From positions 1-20,650 of IMG/VR virus record IMGVR_UViG_3300044825_002755: 20,650 nucleotides of DNA. One strand, written 5' to 3'. Source of the stretch: a virus. Below are positions 1 to 4,662 of the stretch, piece after piece (the first letter of the stretch is position 1; every line of letters starts with the position of its first letter). A program made the position numbers and the translations under genes. The notes beneath the pieces were generated by a model. That model was not told where the DNA came from. It saw only the letters and a list, made by a program, of their open reading frames with translations, and searched no databases.

Positions 1-191
1 CCCATGTATTCCCATCCGATAGAGTAGAGCCATTTGATAAATTCGGTTCCCCATTGGTCGGTGGGCATATCCTGGAACGCTGGTACTTCGGTTATTGGCA
101 GTTCAATGAGGCTGGCTAGGCATGCAGCGAAGCAGTTACCGCGTGTTCCTGTTGATTTGTCGGAGAATTGGGTTTGTTTGGTGGGGATCAT
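1..191 (-). CDS. C39-peptidase-like small phage protein, partial (C-terminus cut by window edge)
   Basis: An open frame runs leftward from the ATG at 191 to the window edge without a stop (63 codons seen). The N-terminal part reads GNCFAACLASLIELP, a pattern I associate with a family of phage and bacterial proteins resembling C39/papain-like cysteine peptidases, where the Cys of GNCF would be the nucleophile. The His and Asp that would complete such a site lie beyond the edge, so activity cannot be judged. The gene starts 11 bases after the end of its upstream neighbour and belongs to the same leftward series. The open frame on the opposite strand at 34-252 is its shadow. Confidence 0.75.
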   Translation of the reverse strand, partial: MIPTKQTQFSDKSTGTRGNCFAACLASLIELPITEVPAFQDMPTDQWGTEFIKWLYSIGWEYM

Positions 192-201
192 TGGGGGTAA
201 T

Positions 202-513
202 TTATATTGTTTCGACCCAACTCATATAATTCTCATTTTCTTCTTGAGGTAGTTCAGCATCAGATACAGCATTAGTCATTGATTCGTAATCTCTAAGTAT
301 GTATCCGTAATTTGCAGGCATGTAAGCAATACCGTCAACTTCTTTAACCTGCATGGTACTTATCAATTTTGGGTCGCAGTGTGCAAGTACATGCCCTTCA
401 ATTTTCCCATGTTTGTGCTTTATTCCGCAAAAAGGGCATGGGTCGGTGAGCATTGCCCCTTTTTGTCGTTTGATAACTGCAAAGTAATGCCCATTGTGTA
501 GTTCAAAATCCAT
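202..513 (-). CDS. Small Cys/His-rich (possible zinc-binding) protein
   Basis: This 103-residue protein was not recognised. It carries CPFCG near residues 26-30, followed by His-rich sequence (GIKHKHGKIEGHVLAHC) that could complete a Cys2-HisCys zinc site. The C-terminus is acidic (PQEENENY). The start is the only good ATG and directly follows an A-rich leader. It lies in the leftward cluster of small genes, 68 bases after the end of the next upstream gene. The Cys pairs are seen directly; zinc binding is inferred. No enzyme signature is visible. Confidence 0.7.
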   Translation of the reverse strand: MDFELHNGHYFAVIKRQKGAMLTDPCPFCGIKHKHGKIEGHVLAHCDPKLISTMQVKEVDGIAYMPANYGYILRDYESMTNAVSDAELPQEENENYMSWVETI

Positions 514-581
514 TTTCAGAATTTACGTAGTGATAAAAGTTAACTGGATGTTAGAATTACGGAATTTTGTTTTGCCCTAGA

Positions 582-824
582 TTAAAAAGTTACGATTGAC
601 AAATCTTCAACGAGTTCAATTTGCTTCCGCATGGTATCCGTTTTGGTGCACACCATCAATTCAAACCGATGCTTCTTGGTTTTGAACCGTCGATTGCTAG
701 GGGTGGAGGTAGACAGGAGGTATTGTTTTTCTCCATCTACGAATACTTCACAGTCTTGTAGTTCTGGCCTTACCCAGATTGATACAGTTCGGAAGTGTAG
801 GAAAAGGATGAATAGTAGAGTCAT
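582..824 (-). CDS. Small protein with N-terminal membrane anchor
   Basis: This 80-residue protein begins MTLLFILFLHF, a short hydrophobic stretch that looks like a signal anchor. The rest is soluble and basic, with many Lys and Arg residues (SNRRFKTKKHRFELMVC). Its ATG overlaps the stop of the upstream gene by 4 bases (ATGA), which supports translational coupling and this strand. An opposite-strand open frame at 631-849 overlaps it but has no such coupling. I do not recognise the family and assign no function. Confidence 0.65.
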   Translation of the reverse strand: MTLLFILFLHFRTVSIWVRPELQDCEVFVDGEKQYLLSTSTPSNRRFKTKKHRFELMVCTKTDTMRKQIELVEDLSIVTF

Positions 825-1123
825 GGCTTCTTGTCTTTACTCCAAATGATAAAATAAAATCCAATCGCTACGTAGCGGATGACATCTACACTTGACTCAG
901 TAACGCCACAACGAAATCCTACCCATTTGAACCCACCTAAGATCAGATTATTCCCGATGAAAGCATGTGGAGCCAACCTCAAGTGCATTGGTCGCCTGAT
1001 CTGATCTGGATGAAAGATGCCTACCATTGCAAAGGCATTGAGGTGCAGCATAACAATCCCGAACAAGATCAAAAGACCCCAGTTGTTTTCGATGGCGTAC
1101 AGGATGTGGTGGATCGTGGTCAT
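821..1123 (-). CDS. Small membrane protein, two predicted TM helices
   Basis: This 100-residue protein has a strong hydrophobic helix at about residues 15-36 (WGLLILFGIVMLHLNAFAMV) and a second near the C-terminus (VIRYVAIGFYFIIW), followed by a charged tail SKDKKP. The middle is basic. It overlaps its downstream neighbour by 4 bases and starts 3 bases after the stop of the Tad2-like gene, so the three are probably co-translated. The family was not recognised. Phage operons of this type often carry small inner-membrane proteins of unknown role, and that is as far as the sequence goes. Confidence 0.65.
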   Translation of the reverse strand: MTTIHHILYAIENNWGLLILFGIVMLHLNAFAMVGIFHPDQIRRPMHLRLAPHAFIGNNLILGGFKWVGFRCGVTESSVDVIRYVAIGFYFIIWSKDKKP

Positions 1124-1126
1124 AAC

Positions 1127-1429
1127 CTACCCGTTATAAATTTCCCAATCCAGCGCAAGCACATCGCTCACACTCGGAGCATACCCGCGAATCGTACTAC
1201 CTGGGTCAACGATAGCTGGGAAGTCTTCATAGTGAATGCTGGTCAACCCAAATTCAATCCGCTCTGCAAAGATCGCTTTAATCTGCGGTGGGAGGGAAGT
1301 CATCTTCGGGACGATCTCGGCTGATACGGTTGATGGCACCTGCATGAATACGAATGTTCCAGGTGCCCAGGATGCGCGAGTTACCGCGTTGCCTTGTTGA
1401 AGTTGGTCTAGTGCTGTTGAAAACTGCAT
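1127..1429 (-). CDS. tad2: DUF2829 / Thoeris anti-defence 2 (Tad2)-like protein
   Basis: This 100-residue protein matches the layout of the DUF2829 family. The N-terminus has the pattern 'F..AL..L..G..V.R..W' (MQFSTALDQLQQGNAVTRASW), next comes a GTFVFMQVP strand, and the C-terminus ends with 'S..D.LA.DWEIY'. The family normally runs to about 90-100 residues, so this copy is full length. Characterised members, named Tad2, act as sponges: they bind the cyclic ADP-ribose-type signal made by the Thoeris defence system and so block activation of its effector. Membership is recognised from motifs; sponge activity in this copy is inferred. It sits in a leftward cluster of small genes that may hold further host-takeover or anti-defence functions. 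Confidence 0.82.
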   Translation of the reverse strand: MQFSTALDQLQQGNAVTRASWAPGTFVFMQVPSTVSAEIVPKMTSLPPQIKAIFAERIEFGLTSIHYEDFPAIVDPGSTIRGYAPSVSDVLALDWEIYNG

Positions 1430-1496
1430 AGTGTGTGGTGGTTTGATGATGAAAATTACTCAATAACTCGTTAAGAACCAAATATTTCAATGCAAA

Positions 1497-1814
1497 TCAA
1501 TGCACCAAAATAGCATTCGGGAATACCTCGTCACAACCGTAGTCGTCTATCGGGAACTTATCGCCATACGAAGAGAACCAGTTGTCAAGTATTTCGATTG
1601 CCGACTGTTCTGATGCCGCTACGACCGTGAAGCTTTCGTCCCATGTCTCGTTGATCGGGGTGAACACGAACGTCTTCATGCGCGGTTCAGATACCTTCGC
1701 AATAAGTTCGTTGATAGCCTGACCAATACTGGCCGGGTCTTGCTGTTCTGTCTCAGCGCCCTTTCTCCATTCGTTGTGGAGTTTCAGGATTTGGATTGCG
1801 TCGTGTAGAGTCAT
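1497..1814 (-). CDS. Conserved small phage protein ('HNEWRRGA'-type N-terminus)
   Basis: This 105-residue protein opens with MTLHDAIQILKLHNEWRKGA and then 'DPASIGQAINELI'. I have seen this combination repeatedly at the N-terminus of short, uncharacterised phage proteins, where it forms an amphipathic helical unit. Here it is joined to a C-terminal half of about 60 residues (MKTFVFTPINETWDESFTVVAAS and onward) that looks like a small alpha-beta domain. No catalytic motif is visible. It is separated from the Tad2-like gene by 67 bases with no clear promoter. Confidence 0.72.
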   Translation of the reverse strand: MTLHDAIQILKLHNEWRKGAETEQQDPASIGQAINELIAKVSEPRMKTFVFTPINETWDESFTVVAASEQSAIEILDNWFSSYGDKFPIDDYGCDEVFPNAILVH

Positions 1815-1844
1815 TTGGATTTCTTGCGATTACGTAACGGGCTA

Positions 1845-1913
1845 CTAACCCACGTTCTTGCGCATGTTCTTGATGTGCTTGCACTGTTCGCAGGTGCAGA
1901 CTTTGATTTTCAT
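1845..1913 (-). CDS. 22-residue CxCxxC microprotein
   Basis: A short frame from the ATG at 1913 to a TAG ending at 1845 encodes MKIKVCTCEQCKHIKNMRKN plus VG. The CTCEQCKH motif followed by basic residues resembles very short phage proteins I recall with the form 'CxCxxCKH...K/R-rich', which may bind a metal ion or nucleic acid. It begins 5 bases downstream of the stop of the neighbouring gene, inside the operon and on the same strand, with an A-rich leader. Size and context make it plausible rather than proven. Confidence 0.5.
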   Translation of the reverse strand: MKIKVCTCEQCKHIKNMRKNVG

Positions 1914-1936
1914 TGGTTTCAATTGGTTTCAATTGG
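1912..1936. repeat. 10-bp tandem repeat, about 2.5 copies
   Basis: The 10-base unit ATTGGTTTCA occurs at 1912-1921 and 1922-1931, and a half copy follows. It spans the end of the 1919-2137 gene and the leader of the 22-residue gene. Repeat slippage would move the stop codon of the former. No function is evident. Confidence 0.6.
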
Positions 1937-2137
1937 ATGATTGCGAATGTTGTGCCAGTGGTTACGGATTACGTCACGCAAGATAGGGTGGAACGCGACC
2001 AGATCATTGTTGGTCAACTCTTCCTTCCCTTCTATTACAAGTGCCTTAAGTTGATGCCATCCTGTACATTGCCGATCTTCTTCAAGACGTGAGTCGTATA
2101 GTTCGAGGTATTGTTCGGCTAGTTGTTGGAGGGTCAT
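1919..2137 (-). CDS. Small helical hypothetical protein
   Basis: This 72-residue protein starts MTLQQLAEQYLELYDSRLEE and is predicted to be helical throughout. It is rich in His and Asn at the C-terminus (RNHWHNIRNHPIETN), where a perfect 10-bp tandem repeat overlaps the stop. The start codon overlaps the stop of the small membrane gene upstream (ATGA), so coupled translation is likely. I do not recognise the family. Confidence 0.65.
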   Translation of the reverse strand: MTLQQLAEQYLELYDSRLEEDRQCTGWHQLKALVIEGKEELTNNDLVAFHPILRDVIRNHWHNIRNHPIETN

Positions 2138-2253
2138 TTATCAAAGATTATAGCCATAATCAGTCGTATCCCAATGGCGGCCAATACCCCGTACCAGCAG
2201 ATACAAACAATCGCCCACATTACATTCAATACTGTATCCATTTCAAATTTCAT
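2134..2253 (-). CDS. 39-residue single-pass membrane protein
   Basis: A short frame begins with an ATG at 2253 and ends with a TGA at 2134-2136 that overlaps the next start (ATGA). The product reads MKFEMDTVLNVMW, then a long hydrophobic segment (AIVCICWYGVLAAIGIRLIM) and a short tail AIIFDK. Its start lies inside the last 11 bases of the upstream gene. Overlap at both ends in a compact operon, together with a clean membrane segment, supports a real gene although it is very short. Its role is unknown. Confidence 0.6.
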   Translation of the reverse strand: MKFEMDTVLNVMWAIVCICWYGVLAAIGIRLIMAIIFDK

Positions 2254-2500
2254 ACACCCCAGGCAAAACCTCTTTCATCCTCACGTCGGCAGGGGATAGG
2301 GTCTTTGGGGTTGGTGGATTGAATTTACTCAGTGCGGTCTTCTCAGATTTCACAGTAGGTTGTGGTGGCTGAAATAGCACCTTCTCTTTTGGTTTCTGCT
2401 CCAAGTTGGTCAATCGCAGTTTCAGGCTCTTTACGGTGGTGTAAAGTAGGTAGATTGCGTAGAGTTCGATGAAGTGGAAGATTAACTGGATTGGATTCAT
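2243..2500 (-). CDS. Membrane-anchored small protein with proline-rich tail
   Basis: This 85-residue protein has one N-terminal hydrophobic helix (about residues 4-22, IQLIFHFIELYAIYLLYTT), then a basic coiled segment (KSLKLRLTNLEQK) and a Pro-rich, low-complexity region (QPPQPTVK, NPPTPKTLSP). It ends ADVRMKEVLPGVYEI. The shape suggests a membrane-tethered protein with a flexible tail on one side of the membrane. It overlaps the upstream membrane gene by 4 bases. The family was not recognised. Confidence 0.65.
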   Translation of the reverse strand: MNPIQLIFHFIELYAIYLLYTTVKSLKLRLTNLEQKPKEKVLFQPPQPTVKSEKTALSKFNPPTPKTLSPADVRMKEVLPGVYEI

Positions 2501-2718
2501 AACTTAATCAATTTTACAAACCACACTAAGAATCTGGCCATCACCCATATGCTTAGTGCAGCATAAATCAAAACAGACGGTATCAGTAGCGCCCATCTAG
2601 TCAATTCATGCTGCGTGTAAACCATGATCGCCAACATAATCAGTCCCATGCCTCTGATCCACAGGTAGAACATTGTGCAGATCACTACGGTGTAGGCAAG
2701 TGTTTTGAGGTGGTTCAT
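2497..2718 (-). CDS. Small membrane protein, two TM helices
   Basis: This 73-residue protein consists almost entirely of two hydrophobic segments (about residues 8-33 and 43-66) joined by a short polar turn (YTQHELTRW). It ends with the basic tail VKLIKL. It overlaps both neighbours by a few bases, one base at the start and four at the end, in the pattern of translational coupling. The layout fits a small phage inner-membrane protein. Nothing in the sequence identifies it as a holin, and no endolysin is nearby. Confidence 0.65.
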   Translation of the reverse strand: MNHLKTLAYTVVICTMFYLWIRGMGLIMLAIMVYTQHELTRWALLIPSVLIYAALSIWVMARFLVWFVKLIKL

Positions 2719-2891
2719 TAGAAGTCAAATATTCGTTTCTTGGATTGCTCCAAAATTTCTGCCACCTCTTCCGGTTTTTCTTCGTAGCACTGCTCACAAA
2801 TCGCAGGTTCGTTGCTGGTGATAATGCCAACCCCAATGTCTACTTCATTCATGTCTTCAACAGGATTGCCACATAGGATACATTCTTTCAT
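2718..2891 (-). CDS. Zinc-ribbon protein
   Basis: From the ATG at 2891 the product has 57 residues and carries two Cys pairs, CILCG near residues 4-8 and CEQCYEE near 31-37, a typical zinc-ribbon arrangement. The C-terminal part is acidic and helical (EEKPEEVAEILEQSKKR). A longer frame using TTG at 2915 is open, but it would lie inside the upstream gene, whose stop is 1 base before this ATG, so the ATG was chosen. Zinc binding is inferred from the spacing. The partner is unknown. Confidence 0.68.
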   Translation of the reverse strand: MKECILCGNPVEDMNEVDIGVGIITSNEPAICEQCYEEKPEEVAEILEQSKKRIFDF

Positions 2892-2892
2892 C

Positions 2893-3087
2893 TCACTCAG
2901 CTTTAAGTGATTCAATCAATGACTCAAGCGCCAATACTACCGTCTCAGTGCGATACACCGGACGCTTATACTTCGCTTCGAGCAGTTTATCTGCCTGTTC
3001 AAGCAGATCGGTAATGTTGTCTGCCTCTGCTTGGTCTTTCACAAAGCAGGTGATGACTTTCTGTTTGTACTTTTTATCTGTTGCCAT
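2893..3087 (-). CDS. Small helical protein, possibly a DNA-binding accessory protein
   Basis: The frame is open from an ATG at 3108, but the ATG at 3087 (MATDKKYKQK) gives a shorter overlap with the upstream gene (14 bases rather than 35) and was preferred; the choice is uncertain. The product is about 64 residues: a beta-like segment (KVITCFVKDQ) followed by two helices (EADNITDLLEQADKLLEAK and TVVLALESLIESLKAE). Strand plus two helices recalls ribbon-helix-helix proteins in outline, but I cannot confirm that family. Confidence 0.6.
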   Translation of the reverse strand: MATDKKYKQKVITCFVKDQAEADNITDLLEQADKLLEAKYKRPVYRTETVVLALESLIESLKAE

Positions 3088-3418
3088 TGGCGGTTGTTTT
3101 GAGTTCAAAAACCTTGTTTATCACAGCCTCGTTGGCCAATACCCCAGCTTCTTCAAATCCACCTGGGGCTGTAATCCGGTTCTGTTCGTATACTTCCTTG
3201 TGTACATCGTCCAGTTTCCATAGCACTGAGAGGTTGGGATCGTTTTCTTTATGAATCCCTTTTTCCTGTATCCACTGAGCAAGAATGCGAATGTCTTCGT
3301 CGGAGATCATCTCACTCGACTGAACAGTAGATATGTCATTAATCAGCCCTCTCATGTGATTAAGCATGAGCAGGATTATGACGCAAAAGAATTGAATGCA
3401 AATGATTCCAAATAGCAT
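3074..3418 (-). CDS. Membrane-anchored hypothetical protein, first gene of the leftward operon
   Basis: From the ATG at 3418 the product has 114 residues. An N-terminal membrane helix (about residues 2-20, IICIQFFCVIILLMLNHM) precedes a soluble, mostly helical domain rich in acidic residues. The frame is open further upstream to a TTG at 3442, but that start would lie inside the tRNA-like fold, so the ATG is preferred. It is the gene closest to the leftward promoter at 3671-3701 and would be translated behind a leader of about 250 bases. The family was not recognised. Confidence 0.65.
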   Translation of the reverse strand: MLFGIICIQFFCVIILLMLNHMRGLINDISTVQSSEMISDEDIRILAQWIQEKGIHKENDPNLSVLWKLDDVHKEVYEQNRITAPGGFEEAGVLANEAVINKVFELKTTANGNR

Positions 3419-3435
3419 GATGGTTGTTTTGTTTG

Positions 3436-3544
3436 CGAACAAACCAGGAGTCGAACCTGGAACAGCGATTTAATGTAGCTACGTGCTGTCGTGGGTTGTG
3501 CTAATACACCTTACCTCCCCATTGCCTACCCCGGCCTTTGCTCG
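3436..3544 (-). ncRNA. tRNA-like four-arm fold in the leftward leader
   Basis: Read on the minus strand, bases 3544-3537 pair with 3443-3436 (8 bp with one G-U) to make an acceptor-like stem. Inside are a short GCC/GGC hairpin (3535-3533 with 3526-3524, loop GGGGTA), an arm closed by TGGG/CCCA (3521-3518 with 3495-3492) with an inner GTGT/GCAC hairpin, and an arm closed by GACAGC/GCTGTT (3490-3485 with 3466-3461). Last comes a perfect T arm, CCAGG-TTCGACT-CCTGG (3460-3444), which matches the tRNA B-box consensus at every fixed base. It has no normal 5-7-5 anticodon arm, no U8 and no CCA end, so it is not an ordinary tRNA. It could be a tRNA mimic, a degenerate class II tRNA, or an attachment site copied from a host tRNA. 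Confidence 0.45.
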
Positions 3545-3670
3545 TTGATATTTCTCCCACCTCCTGACAATTTCTTTGCCGCGTTCATCGTGTGTGGTTT
3601 ACGGTTGGCTACTTATCCAGATTTACCACCAACAGATCTACATTCCGAATGTCTGGCGTAGATTGCATTG

Positions 3671-3701
3671 CAAAGATAAAAAATATCGCAAGGAAAGCAA
3701 A
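3671..3701 (-). promoter_or_regulatory. Leftward Bacteroidota-type promoter
   Basis: Read leftward, TTTG (complement of 3698-3701) is followed after 19 bases by TATCTTTG (complement of 3671-3678). Both boxes match the Bacteroidota consensus. Transcription would start near 3664 and run through the tRNA-like fold into the cluster of small genes that begins at 3418. Confidence 0.6.
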
Positions 3702-3717
3702 ATTTATTATAAGAAAA

Positions 3718-3749
3718 TTTGGAAAATTCGATAAGGGCTTGTATGTTTG
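3718..3749 (+). promoter_or_regulatory. Rightward Bacteroidota-type promoter
   Basis: TTTG at 3718-3721 is followed after exactly 20 bases by TATGTTTG at 3742-3749, a full match to both consensus boxes. The start of transcription would be near 3755. It stands back to back with the leftward promoter, with only 16 bases between the two -33 boxes, so one regulator could control both. Confidence 0.65.
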
Positions 3750-3754
3750 TAGGG

Positions 3755-3935
3755 TAATGCAATTATATCCAGAGGGCAATACTAGTCAGCAAACAAGCCG
3801 TGTTGACAATTAGAGGGTGAAACATCCCCGGCTTGCACATCGTACGGAGATCAACAATTGCAATACACCCCGAATGCAGGAACAAAGTAGTTTGATTTAT
3901 TGAGCGAAAGAAAATGGTAGTTCCTGCATTTTTTC
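3755..3935 (+). ncRNA. Putative structured RNA between rightward promoter and first terminator
   Basis: From the predicted start near 3755 to the first terminator there is no convincing protein gene, but the RNA can fold. CAAGCCG (3794-3800) pairs with CGGCTTG (3829-3835) and encloses a small GGGTG/CATCC hairpin. At the 3' end AATGCAGGAAC (3873-3883) pairs perfectly over 11 bases with GTTCCTGCATT (3920-3930), followed by a U-rich tract. This could be a small regulatory RNA or the first part of a longer leader. The exact ends are inferred. Confidence 0.4.
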
Positions 3936-3938
3936 TTT
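3873..3938 (+). terminator. Hairpin with 11-bp perfect stem and U-rich tail (T1)
   Basis: AATGCAGGAAC at 3873-3883 and GTTCCTGCATT at 3920-3930 form a perfect 11-bp stem around a 36-base loop. The stem runs directly into TTTTTTCTTT. The loop is longer than in most intrinsic terminators, so efficiency is uncertain. Confidence 0.5.
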
Positions 3939-3991
3939 GCATTAATGGGTTTTAGGTGTTATAGGGTTTAGTAATTTTTCATGAGGATTAG

Positions 3992-4040
3992 ACCGCACCA
4001 GTTTTATTTCAGGTTCACAGTGTCCAGGTGCGGTTTTTTT
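3992..4040 (+). terminator. Intrinsic terminator (T2)
   Basis: ACCGCACC at 3992-3999 pairs with GGTGCGGT at 4027-4034 (8 bp, 27-base loop), followed by an unbroken T run to 4040. It acts on rightward transcripts coming from 3718-3749. Confidence 0.7.
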
Positions 4041-4217
4041 GAATGTAGCGGTAAAGACCGTCACGATAAATTGCGCGGTAGATCAGATGGTCAGATCGCA
4101 GGACTCATGCTCCTATTATGAAGAGCCTGTTACGCACTGTATCACTATTCATGACTTACACCACGGAACGATTCAGAGTCCAGAATAAAAATTGTTGCGA
4201 TATTTTTAGCGGAAAAC
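4041..4217. other. Intergenic stretch with no recognised gene
   Basis: Between terminator T2 and the 4218 promoter I see no open frame with coding character. Only short local inverted repeats are visible, for example CGGT-AAAG-ACCG near 4050-4060 and GCTC/GAGC around 4110-4125. It may belong to the control region. No protein-binding repeat was recognised. Confidence 0.5.
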
Positions 4218-4248
4218 TTGCATAAGTCGTAGAGGGGTTGTAAGTTTG
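4218..4248 (+). promoter_or_regulatory. Rightward Bacteroidota-type promoter for the short RNA and replication genes
   Basis: TTG at 4218-4220, 20 bases, then TAAGTTTG at 4241-4248. The -7 box matches the consensus completely and the spacing equals that of the 3718 and 13894 promoters. Transcription would start near 4254, just before an RNA hairpin and terminator T3. Confidence 0.65.
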
Positions 4249-4253
4249 TGGCA

Positions 4254-4357
4254 GTAAATATGCGCCGTTGAAGTAGAGAGCGACAGCGCATATATCGAAT
4301 AGTTTTTGGGGATTATATCCTTGCAGCCCGGTTACTCTCTACAGCCGGGCTTTTTTT
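4254..4357 (+). ncRNA. Short structured RNA with complementary hairpin loops (small RNA or attenuator leader)
   Basis: The predicted transcript of about 105 bases has two hairpins. The first has a perfect 8-bp stem, ATATGCGC (4258-4265) with GCGCATAT (4286-4293), and a 20-base loop. The second is an intrinsic terminator, AGCCCGG (4325-4331) with CCGGGCT (4345-4351), and a 13-base loop. The loop of the first contains GTAGAGAG (4273-4280). The loop of the second contains CTCTCTAC (4335-4342), its exact reverse complement, so the loops could form an 8-bp kissing complex. The first protein gene begins 27 bases after the terminator. The RNA may therefore be an attenuator controlling the replication genes, a stand-alone small RNA, or both. 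Confidence 0.55.
4325..4357 (+). terminator. Intrinsic terminator (T3)
   Basis: The 7-bp stem AGCCCGG/CCGGGCT with a 13-base loop is followed by a T-rich tract (4351-4357). It lies between the 4218 promoter and the first rightward gene, so read-through or antitermination would be needed for that gene to be expressed from this promoter. Confidence 0.75.
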
Positions 4358-4383
4358 ATTTGTCAATTTTTAAACTTCGATAT

Positions 4384-4662
4384 ATGATAAAGTTAAAACC
4401 TTTAGTATGGGTCACTGGCGAATCAATCAGCCATTCCTTTCCTGACCCAATCTTTGTTTCAATCAATGACATTGCGGAGTTTGCGATTTTTACGCGCATG
4501 GAGGAATGCGATGGGTTGCAATTTAAACTTGAAATTACTTTTGGCGGTGGCCATTGGGATTGCTTTTGTTTTGATACGATGGAACAATGCAAGGAGCGTG
4601 CGCAAGAGTGGCTTCAAAAGGCAATTGAAGATTTGATCATCTCTGAAAACGCAGCGCAATGA
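4384..4662 (+). CDS. Small conserved phage protein, first rightward gene
   Basis: The frame is open from 4306, but that part would be translated through terminator T3. The ATG at 4384 (MIKLKPLVWV) with its A/T-rich leader is the sensible start, giving 92 residues. The opening 'KLKPLVW' and the later 'C.ERAQEWLQKAIEDLI' helix recall a family of short phage proteins with a beta-sheet followed by one C-terminal helix; their function is unknown to me. The gene overlaps the replication initiator by 4 bases (ATGA), which ties its expression to replication. Confidence 0.7.
   Translation: MIKLKPLVWVTGESISHSFPDPIFVSINDIAEFAIFTRMEECDGLQFKLEITFGGGHWDCFCFDTMEQCKERAQEWLQKAIEDLIISENAAQ

Noticed and set aside
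34-252. Rightward open frame of 72 codons
   Set aside because: It lies opposite the partial C39-like gene, which has clear family motifs and fits the strand of its neighbours.
965-1324. Rightward open frame of 119 codons
   Set aside because: It is antisense to the membrane-protein gene and the Tad2-like gene; the latter is recognisable, so this frame is a shadow.
3436-3544. Calling this region a functional tRNA or tmRNA
   Set aside because: The T arm is perfect, but there is no 5-7-5 anticodon arm, no U8, no CCA, and no tmRNA tag frame or pseudoknots, so only 'tRNA-like' is justified.
3526-3588. Leftward 20-residue frame (MNAAKKLSGGGRN...) in the leader
   Set aside because: It could be a leader peptide, but it overlaps the tRNA-like fold and has no supporting conservation or coupling that I can see.
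3592-3813. Rightward open frame of 73 codons in the control region
   Set aside because: Two full-consensus promoters lie inside it, its composition is strongly A/T biased, and its product resembles nothing known to me.
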